In this document: in pieces, positions 15,458 through 20,420 of the stretch
Numbering within the stretch: the stretch's first letter is position 1
Layout: every line of letters starts with the position of its first letter
Virus record (IMG/VR): IMGVR_UViG_3300045977_000211
Coordinates: 1-31,389 of that record
Strand: one strand, 5' to 3'
DNA from: a virus
Length of the DNA: 31,389 bases
The notes under the pieces: model-generated
Seen by the model: only the letters and a program-made list of their open reading frames with translations
Told to the model about the DNA's origin: nothing
The model's database searches: none
Program-made: the position numbers and the translations under genes

Positions 15458-15473
15458 TGTTCCACGTGAAACG
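15458..15473. promoter_or_regulatory. parS-like ParB-binding site
   Basis: TGTTCCACGTGAAACG matches the conserved bacterial parS consensus TGTTNCACGTGAAACA at every defined base except the last. It is centred on CACGTG and lies in the 39-bp gap between two minus-strand genes, not in coding sequence when ATG 15444 is used. A ParB-like protein is encoded at 22069-23466. It could load that protein or the host ParB. Confidence 0.6.
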
Positions 15474-15483
15474 GTGGAGTCGG

Positions 15484-15711
15484 CTACACCACCCGCCAGT
15501 CGGTCGCCAGGAGGTCGGTCTGGGACGCGAGCCACGGCACGCGGTCGCCCTGCACCGTCGTGATGTAGATATACGGCAGGGTCATCTTCGAGTGGGTGTC
15601 GGGGACTTGCAGGGTGAGCCGCTGATTGGGGCCGTTCCAGCCGGCCCGCTGCACGGACTGTCCGCCCCGGAGGGCTGTCAACGCTTCGCCGAAATCCATC
15701 GCCGTCTCCAT
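15484..15711 (-). CDS. Tad2-like (DUF2829) Thoeris anti-defence protein
   Basis: 75 aa. MDFGEALTALRGGQ (residues 5-18), RAGWNG (22-27), an internal strand (MTLPYIYITT) and the ending VPWLASQTDLLATDW (58-72) fit the DUF2829 family. Members of that family include Tad2, which binds and sequesters the cyclic ADP-ribose-type signal made by Thoeris TIR proteins. The length is typical. GAGGAG precedes the first ATG (15711). A second in-frame ATG lies at 15699 after a tandem duplication of GAGACGGCGATG, so two starts are possible. It is the first gene of the leftward block. Not all DUF2829 proteins have been shown to be anti-defence. Confidence 0.75.
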   Translation of the reverse strand: METAMDFGEALTALRGGQSVQRAGWNGPNQRLTLQVPDTHSKMTLPYIYITTVQGDRVPWLASQTDLLATDWRVV

Positions 15712-15896
15712 CGCCGTCTCCTCTGCTCCGAAAAAGGGCGCTCCCGAACGTGCCGGTTGGGTTATGAGCCGCCAGCGGAGCCGCGCCCGGGACCCGCCCG
15801 TCGAGGCGTCCCGCCCGGGAGCCCCCGGGTGAAGGCGCGACGATAGCGCAGCGCCTCCCAGGCCGTCAACGGGAAACCCGACCGTGCGCCACTCCG

Positions 15897-15908
15897 GAAC
15901 AGAACCGG
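15897..15908 (+). repeat. Direct repeat GAACAGAACCGG, copy 1
   Basis: Identical 12-mer recurs at 16057-16068. Both copies are followed by a short spacer and GAAC (GCGATCGAAC and ATATTGAAC), extending the similarity to about 21 bp. Confidence 0.5.
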
Positions 15909-15937
15909 GCGATCGAACGGCGATCCTGTCTCACCCC

Positions 15938-15948
15938 GGCACACTCGG
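15938..15948 (+). repeat. Direct repeat GGCACACTCGG, copy 1
   Basis: Recurs at 15979-15989, 41 bp downstream. Both sit in a larger similar unit starting CACCC and containing TAACG with CCGG downstream. Confidence 0.5.
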
Positions 15949-15978
15949 CGCGTGATAACGCCCGGTTTGCTCCACCCA

Positions 15979-15989
15979 GGCACACTCGG
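15979..15989 (+). repeat. Direct repeat GGCACACTCGG, copy 2
   Basis: Second copy of the 11-mer at 15938-15948, roughly four helical turns away, as is usual for cooperative regulator sites. Confidence 0.5.
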
Positions 15990-16056
15990 TAACGGCCGGC
16001 AGAGCAATAGAACGCGCGCGCGGCCGCGCGTGCGATGGAGAACTAGCTGTATCGAA

Positions 16057-16068
16057 GAACAGAACCGG
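16057..16068 (+). repeat. Direct repeat GAACAGAACCGG, copy 2
   Basis: Second copy of the 12-mer at 15897-15908, within an A+T-richer stretch just before the TCCCCCAT repeat block. Confidence 0.5.
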
Positions 16069-16085
16069 ATATTGAACCTGAACCA

Positions 16086-16130
16086 GGGGGATGCTATCCC
16101 CCATCGCTCCCCCATCGTATCCCCCATGCG
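16086..16130. repeat. Phased TCCCCCAT iterons with adjoining dyad
   Basis: GGGGGAT-GCT-ATCCCCC (16086-16102) is a perfect 7-bp inverted repeat. Its right arm begins a run of three direct repeats: TCCCCCATCG at 16097 and 16108 and TCCCCCATGCG at 16120, spaced 11 and 12 bp, about one helical turn. This is the pattern of an operator or initiator-binding iteron array. Confidence 0.55.
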
Positions 16131-16301
16131 ATGCCCCTCCAAACAAAGAGCGCGAGAGACTCAAGTTCCCCACCACCTGCCCCGTCCGAAGGAAACGGGA
16201 CTCCAACCCGACCCGCAGAGCCACCAGACAGCCCGCTCAGCTCGTTGTAACGCCTTCCAGAGCGATTTCCGAGGGCGACGACCCCCCGGCTTCGCCACCC
16301 C

Positions 16302-16327
16302 CGCTGGAACGGGACTCCGTGCCAGCG
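16302..16327. other. Stable stem-loop in the central region
   Basis: CGCTGG and CCAGCG pair, then after one A/G mismatch ACGG and CCGT pair around the loop GACT. The 11-mer AACGGGACTCC within it also occurs at 16194-16204. It may be part of a small RNA, an origin structure or a remnant of a tRNA-like element. Confidence 0.35.
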
Positions 16328-16517
16328 CGGGGTCCCCCGGGGGCGTGCCAACCGGGCCGGCTGGCCAGAGCCGAGGCCGAGGCCGGCGCGCTCGAAAACG
16401 TGCCAACCGCAAGCGATTGAGGCCACAAGATGTAGGGGGCGAAGGGACAACGCACGAGCGCAGGCGAAACAGGGCCAAAACGCAGGGCTTCTCTCGTGGG
16501 TCTGATAATGGGGGTTA

Positions 16518-16528
16518 CGTTTACTCGG
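16518..16528 (+). repeat. Direct repeat CGTTTACTCGG, copy 1
   Basis: Identical 11-mer recurs at 16673-16683. The first copy follows GGGGTTA, and the second lies just after a related GGGTTACACTCG, so the surrounding area is also similar. The bases GATAAT just upstream (16504-16509) could serve as a -10 box, but no good -35 is visible. Confidence 0.4.
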
Positions 16529-16636
16529 CTCCACGTCGCCGGCAGGAGCGCCGAGGCCGAGCGGCGAGGGGGCCAGGGCGGGCCGAGTGTGGACGGGCGG
16601 ACGCGCCGCGCTCCGGATTACAACATTGGGTCTTGT

Positions 16637-16649
16637 GTTAGGGCCTAAC
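16637..16649. promoter_or_regulatory. 13-bp palindrome upstream of the rightward operon
   Basis: GTTAGG-G-CCTAAC has perfect 6-bp arms around one central base, 56 bp before the first rightward start codon. It is a candidate operator for an early repressor or activator. No regulator is identified. Confidence 0.4.
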
Positions 16650-16672
16650 CTTGGGTTACACTCGCCGTCCGG

Positions 16673-16683
16673 CGTTTACTCGG
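16673..16683 (+). repeat. Direct repeat CGTTTACTCGG, copy 2
   Basis: Second copy of the 11-mer at 16518-16528, ending about 20 bp before the first rightward start codon. Confidence 0.4.
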
Positions 16684-16704
16684 TTCATGACTGGAGCGTG
16701 ACGC

Positions 16705-17277
16705 ATGGCAGGCGAATCAATCGACGGGCGGGTGGGACAAGGGTCTGAGACGGGATGCACTGTCAGGCCGGCGGCGTGGCTGGCGGGTGTGGACGGGGCA
16801 GAGCTGGCGGCGTGGCTGGAGATGAAGCTGAGCGAGCGGTGGGAGCTGACCGAGCTGGGCCGCGCGGCGCTGCGCGCCGAGGACAAACCGGGGGGCGCGG
16901 CGGCCGGCCTGGGGGGCGCGTGTGAGCGGTGCGGGCGGGCGCGGGCGGACGTGATGACGGGGCGGCGCGGGTTCGAGGCGGCCGCGCTCTGTGGGCCGTG
17001 CTACGCGCACGCCCTGACCTCTCCCGGGGAACGGTGGGCCGAGCTGCGGGAGGCGCGCGCGTTCGCCCGGCTGCACTTTGGCGGCGCGGCGGCGTTCGTC
17101 CAGCTGTGCGCGGAGTGCGGCCAGCCGGCCGCGTCCCTGCCACTCTGCGAGGCGTGCCGGGCGGCCATCCTCAGCGAGCCGGCGCAGCCGGCGGCCGATG
17201 AGTGCGCCCGGTGCGGCGTGCGGCTCGCGTCCGAGGAGTGGGGCCTCTGCGCGCCCTGCTGGCGGGGGGTGCTCTGA
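16705..17277 (+). CDS. Protein with three tandem zinc ribbons
   Basis: 190 aa, first gene of the rightward block, ATG preceded by GACTGGAGCGTGACG. The N-terminal 60 residues contain a predicted helix pair (ELAAWLEMKLSERWELTELG, GRAALRAED). Three CxxC-CxxC modules follow: C73/C76 with C96/C99, C135/C138 with C148/C151, and C167/C170 with C182/C185. Each should bind one zinc. Zinc-ribbon arrays usually contact nucleic acid or RNA polymerase. As the first early gene it might reprogram host transcription, but that is inference. The stop overlaps the next start as TGATG. Confidence 0.65.
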   Translation: MAGESIDGRVGQGSETGCTVRPAAWLAGVDGAELAAWLEMKLSERWELTELGRAALRAEDKPGGAAAGLGGACERCGRARADVMTGRRGFEAAALCGPCYAHALTSPGERWAELREARAFARLHFGGAAAFVQLCAECGQPAASLPLCEACRAAILSEPAQPAADECARCGVRLASEEWGLCAPCWRGVL

Positions 17278-17498
17278 TGCCTCGCACCAGTTACGAGTCG
17301 CAGCTGCTGGCGGCCGCGCGCCGCGTGGGCCGGCTGGAAGGCCGCGCCCGCCGGCTCCGCGCCGAGGTGAAACAGACGGAGGCCGAGCTGCGGCACGAGC
17401 GCAAGATGCTGCGCGCGCTGGCCGCCAGCACGCCCGACGTCGAGCGCCGGCCCGACGCGCCGCCGCTGCGCATCTTCGGAGAGGAGGCGGCGCGATGA
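17277..17498 (+). CDS. 73-aa coiled-coil protein
   Basis: 73 aa. A continuous charged helix (LLAAARRVGRLEGRARRLRA, EVKQTEAELRHERKMLRAL) makes most of the protein, then a short tail PPLRIFGEEAAR. The ATG overlaps the previous stop (TGATG), and its stop overlaps the next ATG (ATGA), so it is translated within the early operon. Likely an oligomer; function unknown. Confidence 0.6.
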   Translation: MPRTSYESQLLAAARRVGRLEGRARRLRAEVKQTEAELRHERKMLRALAASTPDVERRPDAPPLRIFGEEAAR

Positions 17499-17812
17499 AC
17501 AAGCGGCGACGATTCAAGGCCAAGGCCCGGCGCGCGGCCGCCCCGGTCTACATCAACGCGTACCTCGTGGATCAACAGTTCGGCGGCCGCGAGGAGGGCG
17601 GCTGGTGGTACGACGTGGGCGAGCTGCTCGAATCCGTCCGCGTGCGCACCACGGCCGGCCGGGCGCGCGTGCGGGCGGCGCTGCTCTGCAAGTATGCCGG
17701 GGACGCGGGGTCGCGTTCCCGGTTCTCGACCGGCGGCGGGCCGGATGTCGAGATTTACACCGACGACGCGCCCGGGGCCGACTTCCCCCAGAGGCGGCCG
17801 CACTATGAGTGA
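17495..17812 (+). CDS. Conserved phage protein, function unknown
   Basis: 105 aa. Basic start (NKRRRFKAKARRA), then VYINAYLVDQQFGGREEGGW, WYDVGELLESVRV, a helix (ARVRAALLCKY), VEIYTDDAPG and the ending RRPHYE. I recognise this layout (VYxNxYLVDxxxGGxEEGGWW to PHYE) as a small conserved protein of many high-GC phages with no known function. The ATG overlaps the preceding stop and sits after GGAGGCGGCGCG. Confidence 0.65.
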   Translation: MNKRRRFKAKARRAAAPVYINAYLVDQQFGGREEGGWWYDVGELLESVRVRTTAGRARVRAALLCKYAGDAGSRSRFSTGGGPDVEIYTDDAPGADFPQRRPHYE

Positions 17813-18086
17813 CGCGCGCCGGCTCACGCTGCTGGAGGCGGCCGCCGCGTGCGGCCTGCCTCCCGCCGTCTCGCAGGCCGATCTCGTCGTCCTGGCCGCC
17901 GCGTGCGAGGCGCGGCGGTTGCTCACGAACATGGAGGATGAGCCCGCGTGGATCGCGGCGCGCATGGCCGCGCAGCTCGCCGCGTCCGCGCCGTTTGATT
18001 TGCCCTTCACCTTGACCGGGGGCGATAGCCGACCGCGCCCGCGTCCCGTCCACCAGTCGGCCTTATTCGAGGAGACGGAACCATGA
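17805..18086 (+). CDS. Small helical protein, function unknown
   Basis: 93 aa, starting eight bases before the end of the upstream gene. Mostly Ala/Leu-rich helices (LTLLEAAAACGLPPAVSQAD, LVVLAAACEARRLLTNM, WIAARMAAQLAASAPFDL) and a polar C-terminus (HQSALFEETEP). No family recognised. Its stop overlaps the start of the SpoVG-like gene as ATGA. Confidence 0.55.
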   Translation: MSDARRLTLLEAAAACGLPPAVSQADLVVLAAACEARRLLTNMEDEPAWIAARMAAQLAASAPFDLPFTLTGGDSRPRPRPVHQSALFEETEP

Positions 18087-18463
18087 CGATCAAGATCATC
18101 CCGAACGACACGAGCAACCCGCCCGGGAAGCTGGCCGATGCTGAATTACATTTCGACGTCGGCGCGCTCACCGGCTTGAAGCTGATCGGGTTCGCGATTT
18201 GGGAGCGCCGCACAGGTGGCGGGCGTAACGTGACCTTTCCCGCCCGCCAGTACAGCGTGAACGGAGAGCGCCGCTCGTTTGCCCTGCTGCGGCCCATCAC
18301 GGACGCGAACGCTCAGCACGAGGTGCGCGATCTCATCCTCGCCGCCTATGCGGCGCAGGAGGACGCGACCGCCAGCGCGTGCGGCAATTCGCCGGCGTGC
18401 GCCGCGCAGGGCTGCGCCGATTGCGCCCGGAGCTACGGCCCACAGCAACAGCGCGGCGTGTAA
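18083..18463 (+). CDS. SpoVG-like protein with C-terminal cysteine cluster
   Basis: 126 aa. DAELHFDVGALTGLKLIGFA, IWERRTGGGRNVTFPARQYS and RRSFALLRPITDA with EVRDLILAAYA (about residues 19-90) follow the SpoVG pattern: a strand pair ending in a central motif before an alpha helix. SpoVG proteins bind DNA and RNA and regulate gene expression in bacteria. Unlike the usual form, this one continues into a tail with C100, C106, C111 and C114, which could bind metal. It closes the first early sub-operon, being followed by a terminator-like hairpin. The family call is by pattern only. Confidence 0.5.
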   Translation: MTIKIIPNDTSNPPGKLADAELHFDVGALTGLKLIGFAIWERRTGGGRNVTFPARQYSVNGERRSFALLRPITDANAQHEVRDLILAAYAAQEDATASACGNSPACAAQGCADCARSYGPQQQRGV

Positions 18464-18480
18464 CCCGCAACCGATGCGGG
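18464..18480 (+). other. Small hairpin preceding the terminator
   Basis: CCCGCA-ACCGA-TGCGGG is a perfect 6-bp stem with a 5-nt loop, directly after the SpoVG-like stop. Its last three G bases are also the first bases of the following terminator stem, so the two cannot fully form together. Confidence 0.5.
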
Positions 18481-18519
18481 CCCCGGCCATCGGGCGAACG
18501 GTGGCCGGGCCCTGTTTTT
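18478..18519 (+). terminator. Rho-independent terminator in the early operon
   Basis: GGGCCC(C)GGCCA and TGGCCGGGCCC form an 11-bp GC stem with one bulged C and a 12-nt loop, followed by TGTTTTT. This is the best intrinsic terminator on the plus strand and splits the early genes into two transcription units or acts as an attenuator. Confidence 0.8.
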
Positions 18520-18521
18520 CC

Positions 18522-18542
18522 TCACGACTGGAGTGTGACGAC
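18522..18542 (+). promoter_or_regulatory. Repeated leader with ribosome site
   Basis: TCACGACTGGAGTGTGACG before this start codon nearly repeats TCATGACTGGAGCGTGACG before the first rightward gene (16685-16703), with 17 of 19 bases identical. It contains the TGGAG ribosome site. Its use only at the start of each early unit suggests a shared leader. Confidence 0.45.
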
Positions 18543-19040
18543 ATGGAAAACCCCGACCGCAAGACGAACGGCAGCGACCGCGAATATCTCCGCGCGCTGC
18601 GGCGGCGCGTGCGCGAGGCCATCAACGCCGCGTACAAGCGCCTTGCCGACGAGAGCCACCGGCAGCACGGCACCCCACACGACGAACATAGCCGCGCGAT
18701 CCGCGATTACGTCGAGAACATGGGGATGATCGACCGCTTTGAGGATCTGGAAACGCGCGAGGGTCAGAGCGAACGAAAACACCGAGGCTGGGGGCCGGAG
18801 TGGGCGAAGTATCACCGGCACGTCAGCGTGCCCCATTGCGCGCTGCTCATCATCCTCAACAACATTGGGGACGGCGCGCGGCTGGAGGCGGAACCGTCCG
18901 CCACGACGTTTGTAAGCATGCGCACGACGGCGGCCGAGGCGGAGCTGCTCGGCTATCTGGCGCGCGTGGAGCTGCTCGCGGATGCCGGCCTCGTGGAGGC
19001 GCTGCAACAGCTCGACTACGCGGCGGTGGTGTCGCGATGA
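18543..19040 (+). CDS. Early protein, function unknown
   Basis: 165 aa, starting after the terminator with TGGAG upstream. The first half is helical and charged (REYLRALRRRVREAINAAYK, HDEHSRAIRDYVENMGMIDR). The middle holds KYHRHVSVPHCALLIILNNI and a C-terminal helical pair (AEAELLGYLARVELLADAGL). No family recognised. Larger in-frame openings upstream run through the terminator and were rejected. Its stop overlaps the next ATG. Confidence 0.6.
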   Translation: MENPDRKTNGSDREYLRALRRRVREAINAAYKRLADESHRQHGTPHDEHSRAIRDYVENMGMIDRFEDLETREGQSERKHRGWGPEWAKYHRHVSVPHCALLIILNNIGDGARLEAEPSATTFVSMRTTAAEAELLGYLARVELLADAGLVEALQQLDYAAVVSR

Positions 19041-19354
19041 GTTGGACGAATTGCCAGCAGTGCGGGCGCGAGTTCCGCACGAGCGAGACTCCCGCTCTTG
19101 CGCACCATCGCACGCAACTTGGAGGCGGCGCGATGAGGCCGGCCACCGTAACCCCGGCCCGCCTGCGGCCGCTGCGCGAGCTACTCAGCGAGGACACCCG
19201 CGAGCTACTCGCGCAGCTCGACGCGACCGGGTGTATGGCGGCGCTGCCGTGGGCGCGCACGCCGTGCCCGAACACCGCCACGCAATCAGACGGCTACTGT
19301 GATGAATGCCGCGAGGCGTTGAACGAACGCGGCGAGGAGGACGACGAATGGTAG
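19037..19354 (+). CDS. Small zinc-motif protein, possible dual start
   Basis: 105 aa from the ATG overlapping the previous stop (ATGA). The start NCQQCGREFRTSETPALAHH has a C-x2-C-x13-H-H zinc-finger pattern. After an internal ATG at 19133, which has its own TTGGAGG ribosome site, a second unit follows with four cysteines: one in ATGCMA, one in ARTPCPN and the CDEC pair. The gene may therefore yield both a 105-aa and a 73-aa product. No known family. Confidence 0.55.
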   Translation: MSWTNCQQCGREFRTSETPALAHHRTQLGGGAMRPATVTPARLRPLRELLSEDTRELLAQLDATGCMAALPWARTPCPNTATQSDGYCDECREALNERGEEDDEW

Positions 19355-19566
19355 ACAACCCCCAGGCCGCGCGGGCCAAGCGCCGCGCGGCTGAACTGCG
19401 CGAGATGATCGAAGCCGGCCCGACGCGGCGCGGCGAGTGCGACGACTGCCACGGCACCGCCGACCTCTACGACGATCCCTGCGACCCTGACGCCGGCTGG
19501 GGCTATTGCCGGCGCTGCGCGGGCGACCGCATCGCACGCGCCGAGGCGCGCGGGGGGGCGCGATGA
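19348..19566 (+). CDS. 72-aa zinc-ribbon protein
   Basis: 72 aa. A helical basic start (ARAKRRAAELREMIEAGPTR) precedes a four-cysteine ribbon: CDDC (31/34) and CRRC (54/57), with an acidic loop between (LYDDPCDPDAGWGY). Overlaps its neighbours by several bases at both ends. The GGCGAGGAGG upstream serves as the ribosome site. Function unknown. Confidence 0.6.
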   Translation: MVDNPQAARAKRRAAELREMIEAGPTRRGECDDCHGTADLYDDPCDPDAGWGYCRRCAGDRIARAEARGGAR

Positions 19567-19793
19567 GCGACGAGTGCCCGACCTGTCCCCAGTGCGGCCA
19601 CCCGATCGACATCGCGCGGGCAAGTGAAGGCGCGTGCATCGAAGTCCCGCACGCCATGCGCGACGGCAGCGTGAAACAGATCGCGCGCCTCGCGTCCTTT
19701 TGGTTCTGCTCGTACTGCGAATGGTGCGAGGAAGTCACGGCGCGGCGGCCGCTGCCGGCGGCGAGCTTTCGCCCGGGAACGGTGGTGCATTGA
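19563..19793 (+). CDS. 76-aa cysteine-rich protein
   Basis: 76 aa, ATG overlapping the previous stop. Cysteines at 5, 8 and 11 (CPTCPQCG), 25, and 49, 52 and 55 (CSYCEWC) give enough ligands for a zinc ribbon with spare cysteines. The middle is helical (IEVPHAMRDGSVKQIARLAS). Function unknown; one of a run of small Cys-pair proteins in the early region. Confidence 0.55.
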   Translation: MSDECPTCPQCGHPIDIARASEGACIEVPHAMRDGSVKQIARLASFWFCSYCEWCEEVTARRPLPAASFRPGTVVH

Positions 19794-20113
19794 TGAGCGA
19801 GCGACACGACACGGGACATAGCCTCTGGCAGCTCCTGGCCGACCGATCCGCCGAGTGGATCGGCGGCCAGCTCACCGACCACGACGCGCCCGACGCGACA
19901 ACCCGCATCGCGGGCATCGCGTTCGACGGCCGCCGACTCTCGATCATTGGCGACGACTTCACCTGGGCGTGCGACCGCCAGTACTTGGTCGTCGCGCCCG
20001 CGCGCGGCGGCGACGGCTTGGAGCTGTCGGGCCTGTCGGGCGTCTTTGCGTGCACGATTCGGAAACCCACAACCCCACTAGGAGGCAGTGATGGCTCAGA
20101 TTGCGAAGTGTGA
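19793..20113 (+). CDS. Small early protein, function unknown
   Basis: 106 aa, start overlapping the upstream stop (TGATG). An N-terminal helix (HSLWQLLADRSAEWIGGQL) is followed by a small beta domain (TRIAGIAFDGRRLSIIGDDF, QYLVVAPARG, GVFACTIRKP). Its last 23 bases run into the next gene, which has its own strong ribosome site. No family recognised. Confidence 0.55.
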   Translation: MSERHDTGHSLWQLLADRSAEWIGGQLTDHDAPDATTRIAGIAFDGRRLSIIGDDFTWACDRQYLVVAPARGGDGLELSGLSGVFACTIRKPTTPLGGSDGSDCEV

Positions 20114-20420
20114 CAACTGCGGCACGGAAACCCCGGGACACCGCACCCCGTACGGCGTGGAGCTGCCCGAGGGCTGGATCACGCTGACCACCAGGCACGA
20201 GAAGGAGCTGGATGAGAAGCTCGAGGTGTGCTCGTGGGAGTGCGCCCACGAGCACGCGCAGCAGCTGCTCATCGCCGCGCACGAGGACCGGCAAGCGCAG
20301 GCCCGGCAGGACGCCATCGAGCTCGACACCATCGGGAGCGCGCCCGAGCGGCTCGGCGGCGGGCTCTCCACGTTCGCCCAGGAGACGGGGATTCCGCTCG
20401 ACAAGGACGAGGTGTTCTGA
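20091..20420 (+). CDS. Small zinc-motif phage protein (CxxC/CSWEC type)
   Basis: 109 aa. ATG 20091 has AGGAGG five bases upstream, better than GTG 20088. CDNC (residues 7/10) and CSWEC (47/51) flank a strand region (YGVELPEGWITLTTRHEKEL). Similar small phage proteins with CDxCG, PxGW and CSWEC are frequent in actinobacterial and metagenomic phages, function unknown. A helical C-terminus follows. Confidence 0.6.
   Translation: MAQIAKCDNCGTETPGHRTPYGVELPEGWITLTTRHEKELDEKLEVCSWECAHEHAQQLLIAAHEDRQAQARQDAIELDTIGSAPERLGGGLSTFAQETGIPLDKDEVF

Larger units (their letters stand above)
15712..16704. other. Divergent non-coding region with repeats and dyads
   Basis: About 1 kb between the leftward and rightward gene blocks. 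The open frames here are Arg/Pro-rich, lack ribosome sites and overlap each other, so I see no credible gene. The region has several stretches richer in A+T than the flanking genes. It carries direct repeats (GAACAGAACCGG twice, GGCACACTCGG twice, CGTTTACTCGG twice), phased TCCCCCAT repeats with a dyad, a 14-bp CG-rich palindrome (16017-16030), CCCCCGGGGG (16335-16344), a strong stem-loop and a 13-bp palindrome near the first rightward gene. Divergent promoters, operators or a replication origin are the likely contents. Confidence 0.6.

Noticed and set aside
15445-15465. GTG 15465 as start of the FlbD-like gene
   Set aside because: No ribosome site precedes it, whereas ATG 15444 has GGAGG five bases upstream; the longer form would also overlap the parS-like site.
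16150-16330. tRNA gene suggested by T-arm-like sequence on the minus strand
   Set aside because: No matching acceptor stem, D-arm and anticodon arm could be found at the right distances; reported only as a repeat/stem-loop.
16501-16509. Sigma-70 promoter with GATAAT as -10 box
   Set aside because: No acceptable -35 box at 16-19 bp upstream; kept only as a remark, not as a promoter call.
15762-16641. Several open frames on both strands in the central gap
   Set aside because: They overlap one another, are Arg/Pro/Gly-rich, lack ribosome sites and cross the repeats and dyads, so the region is treated as non-coding.
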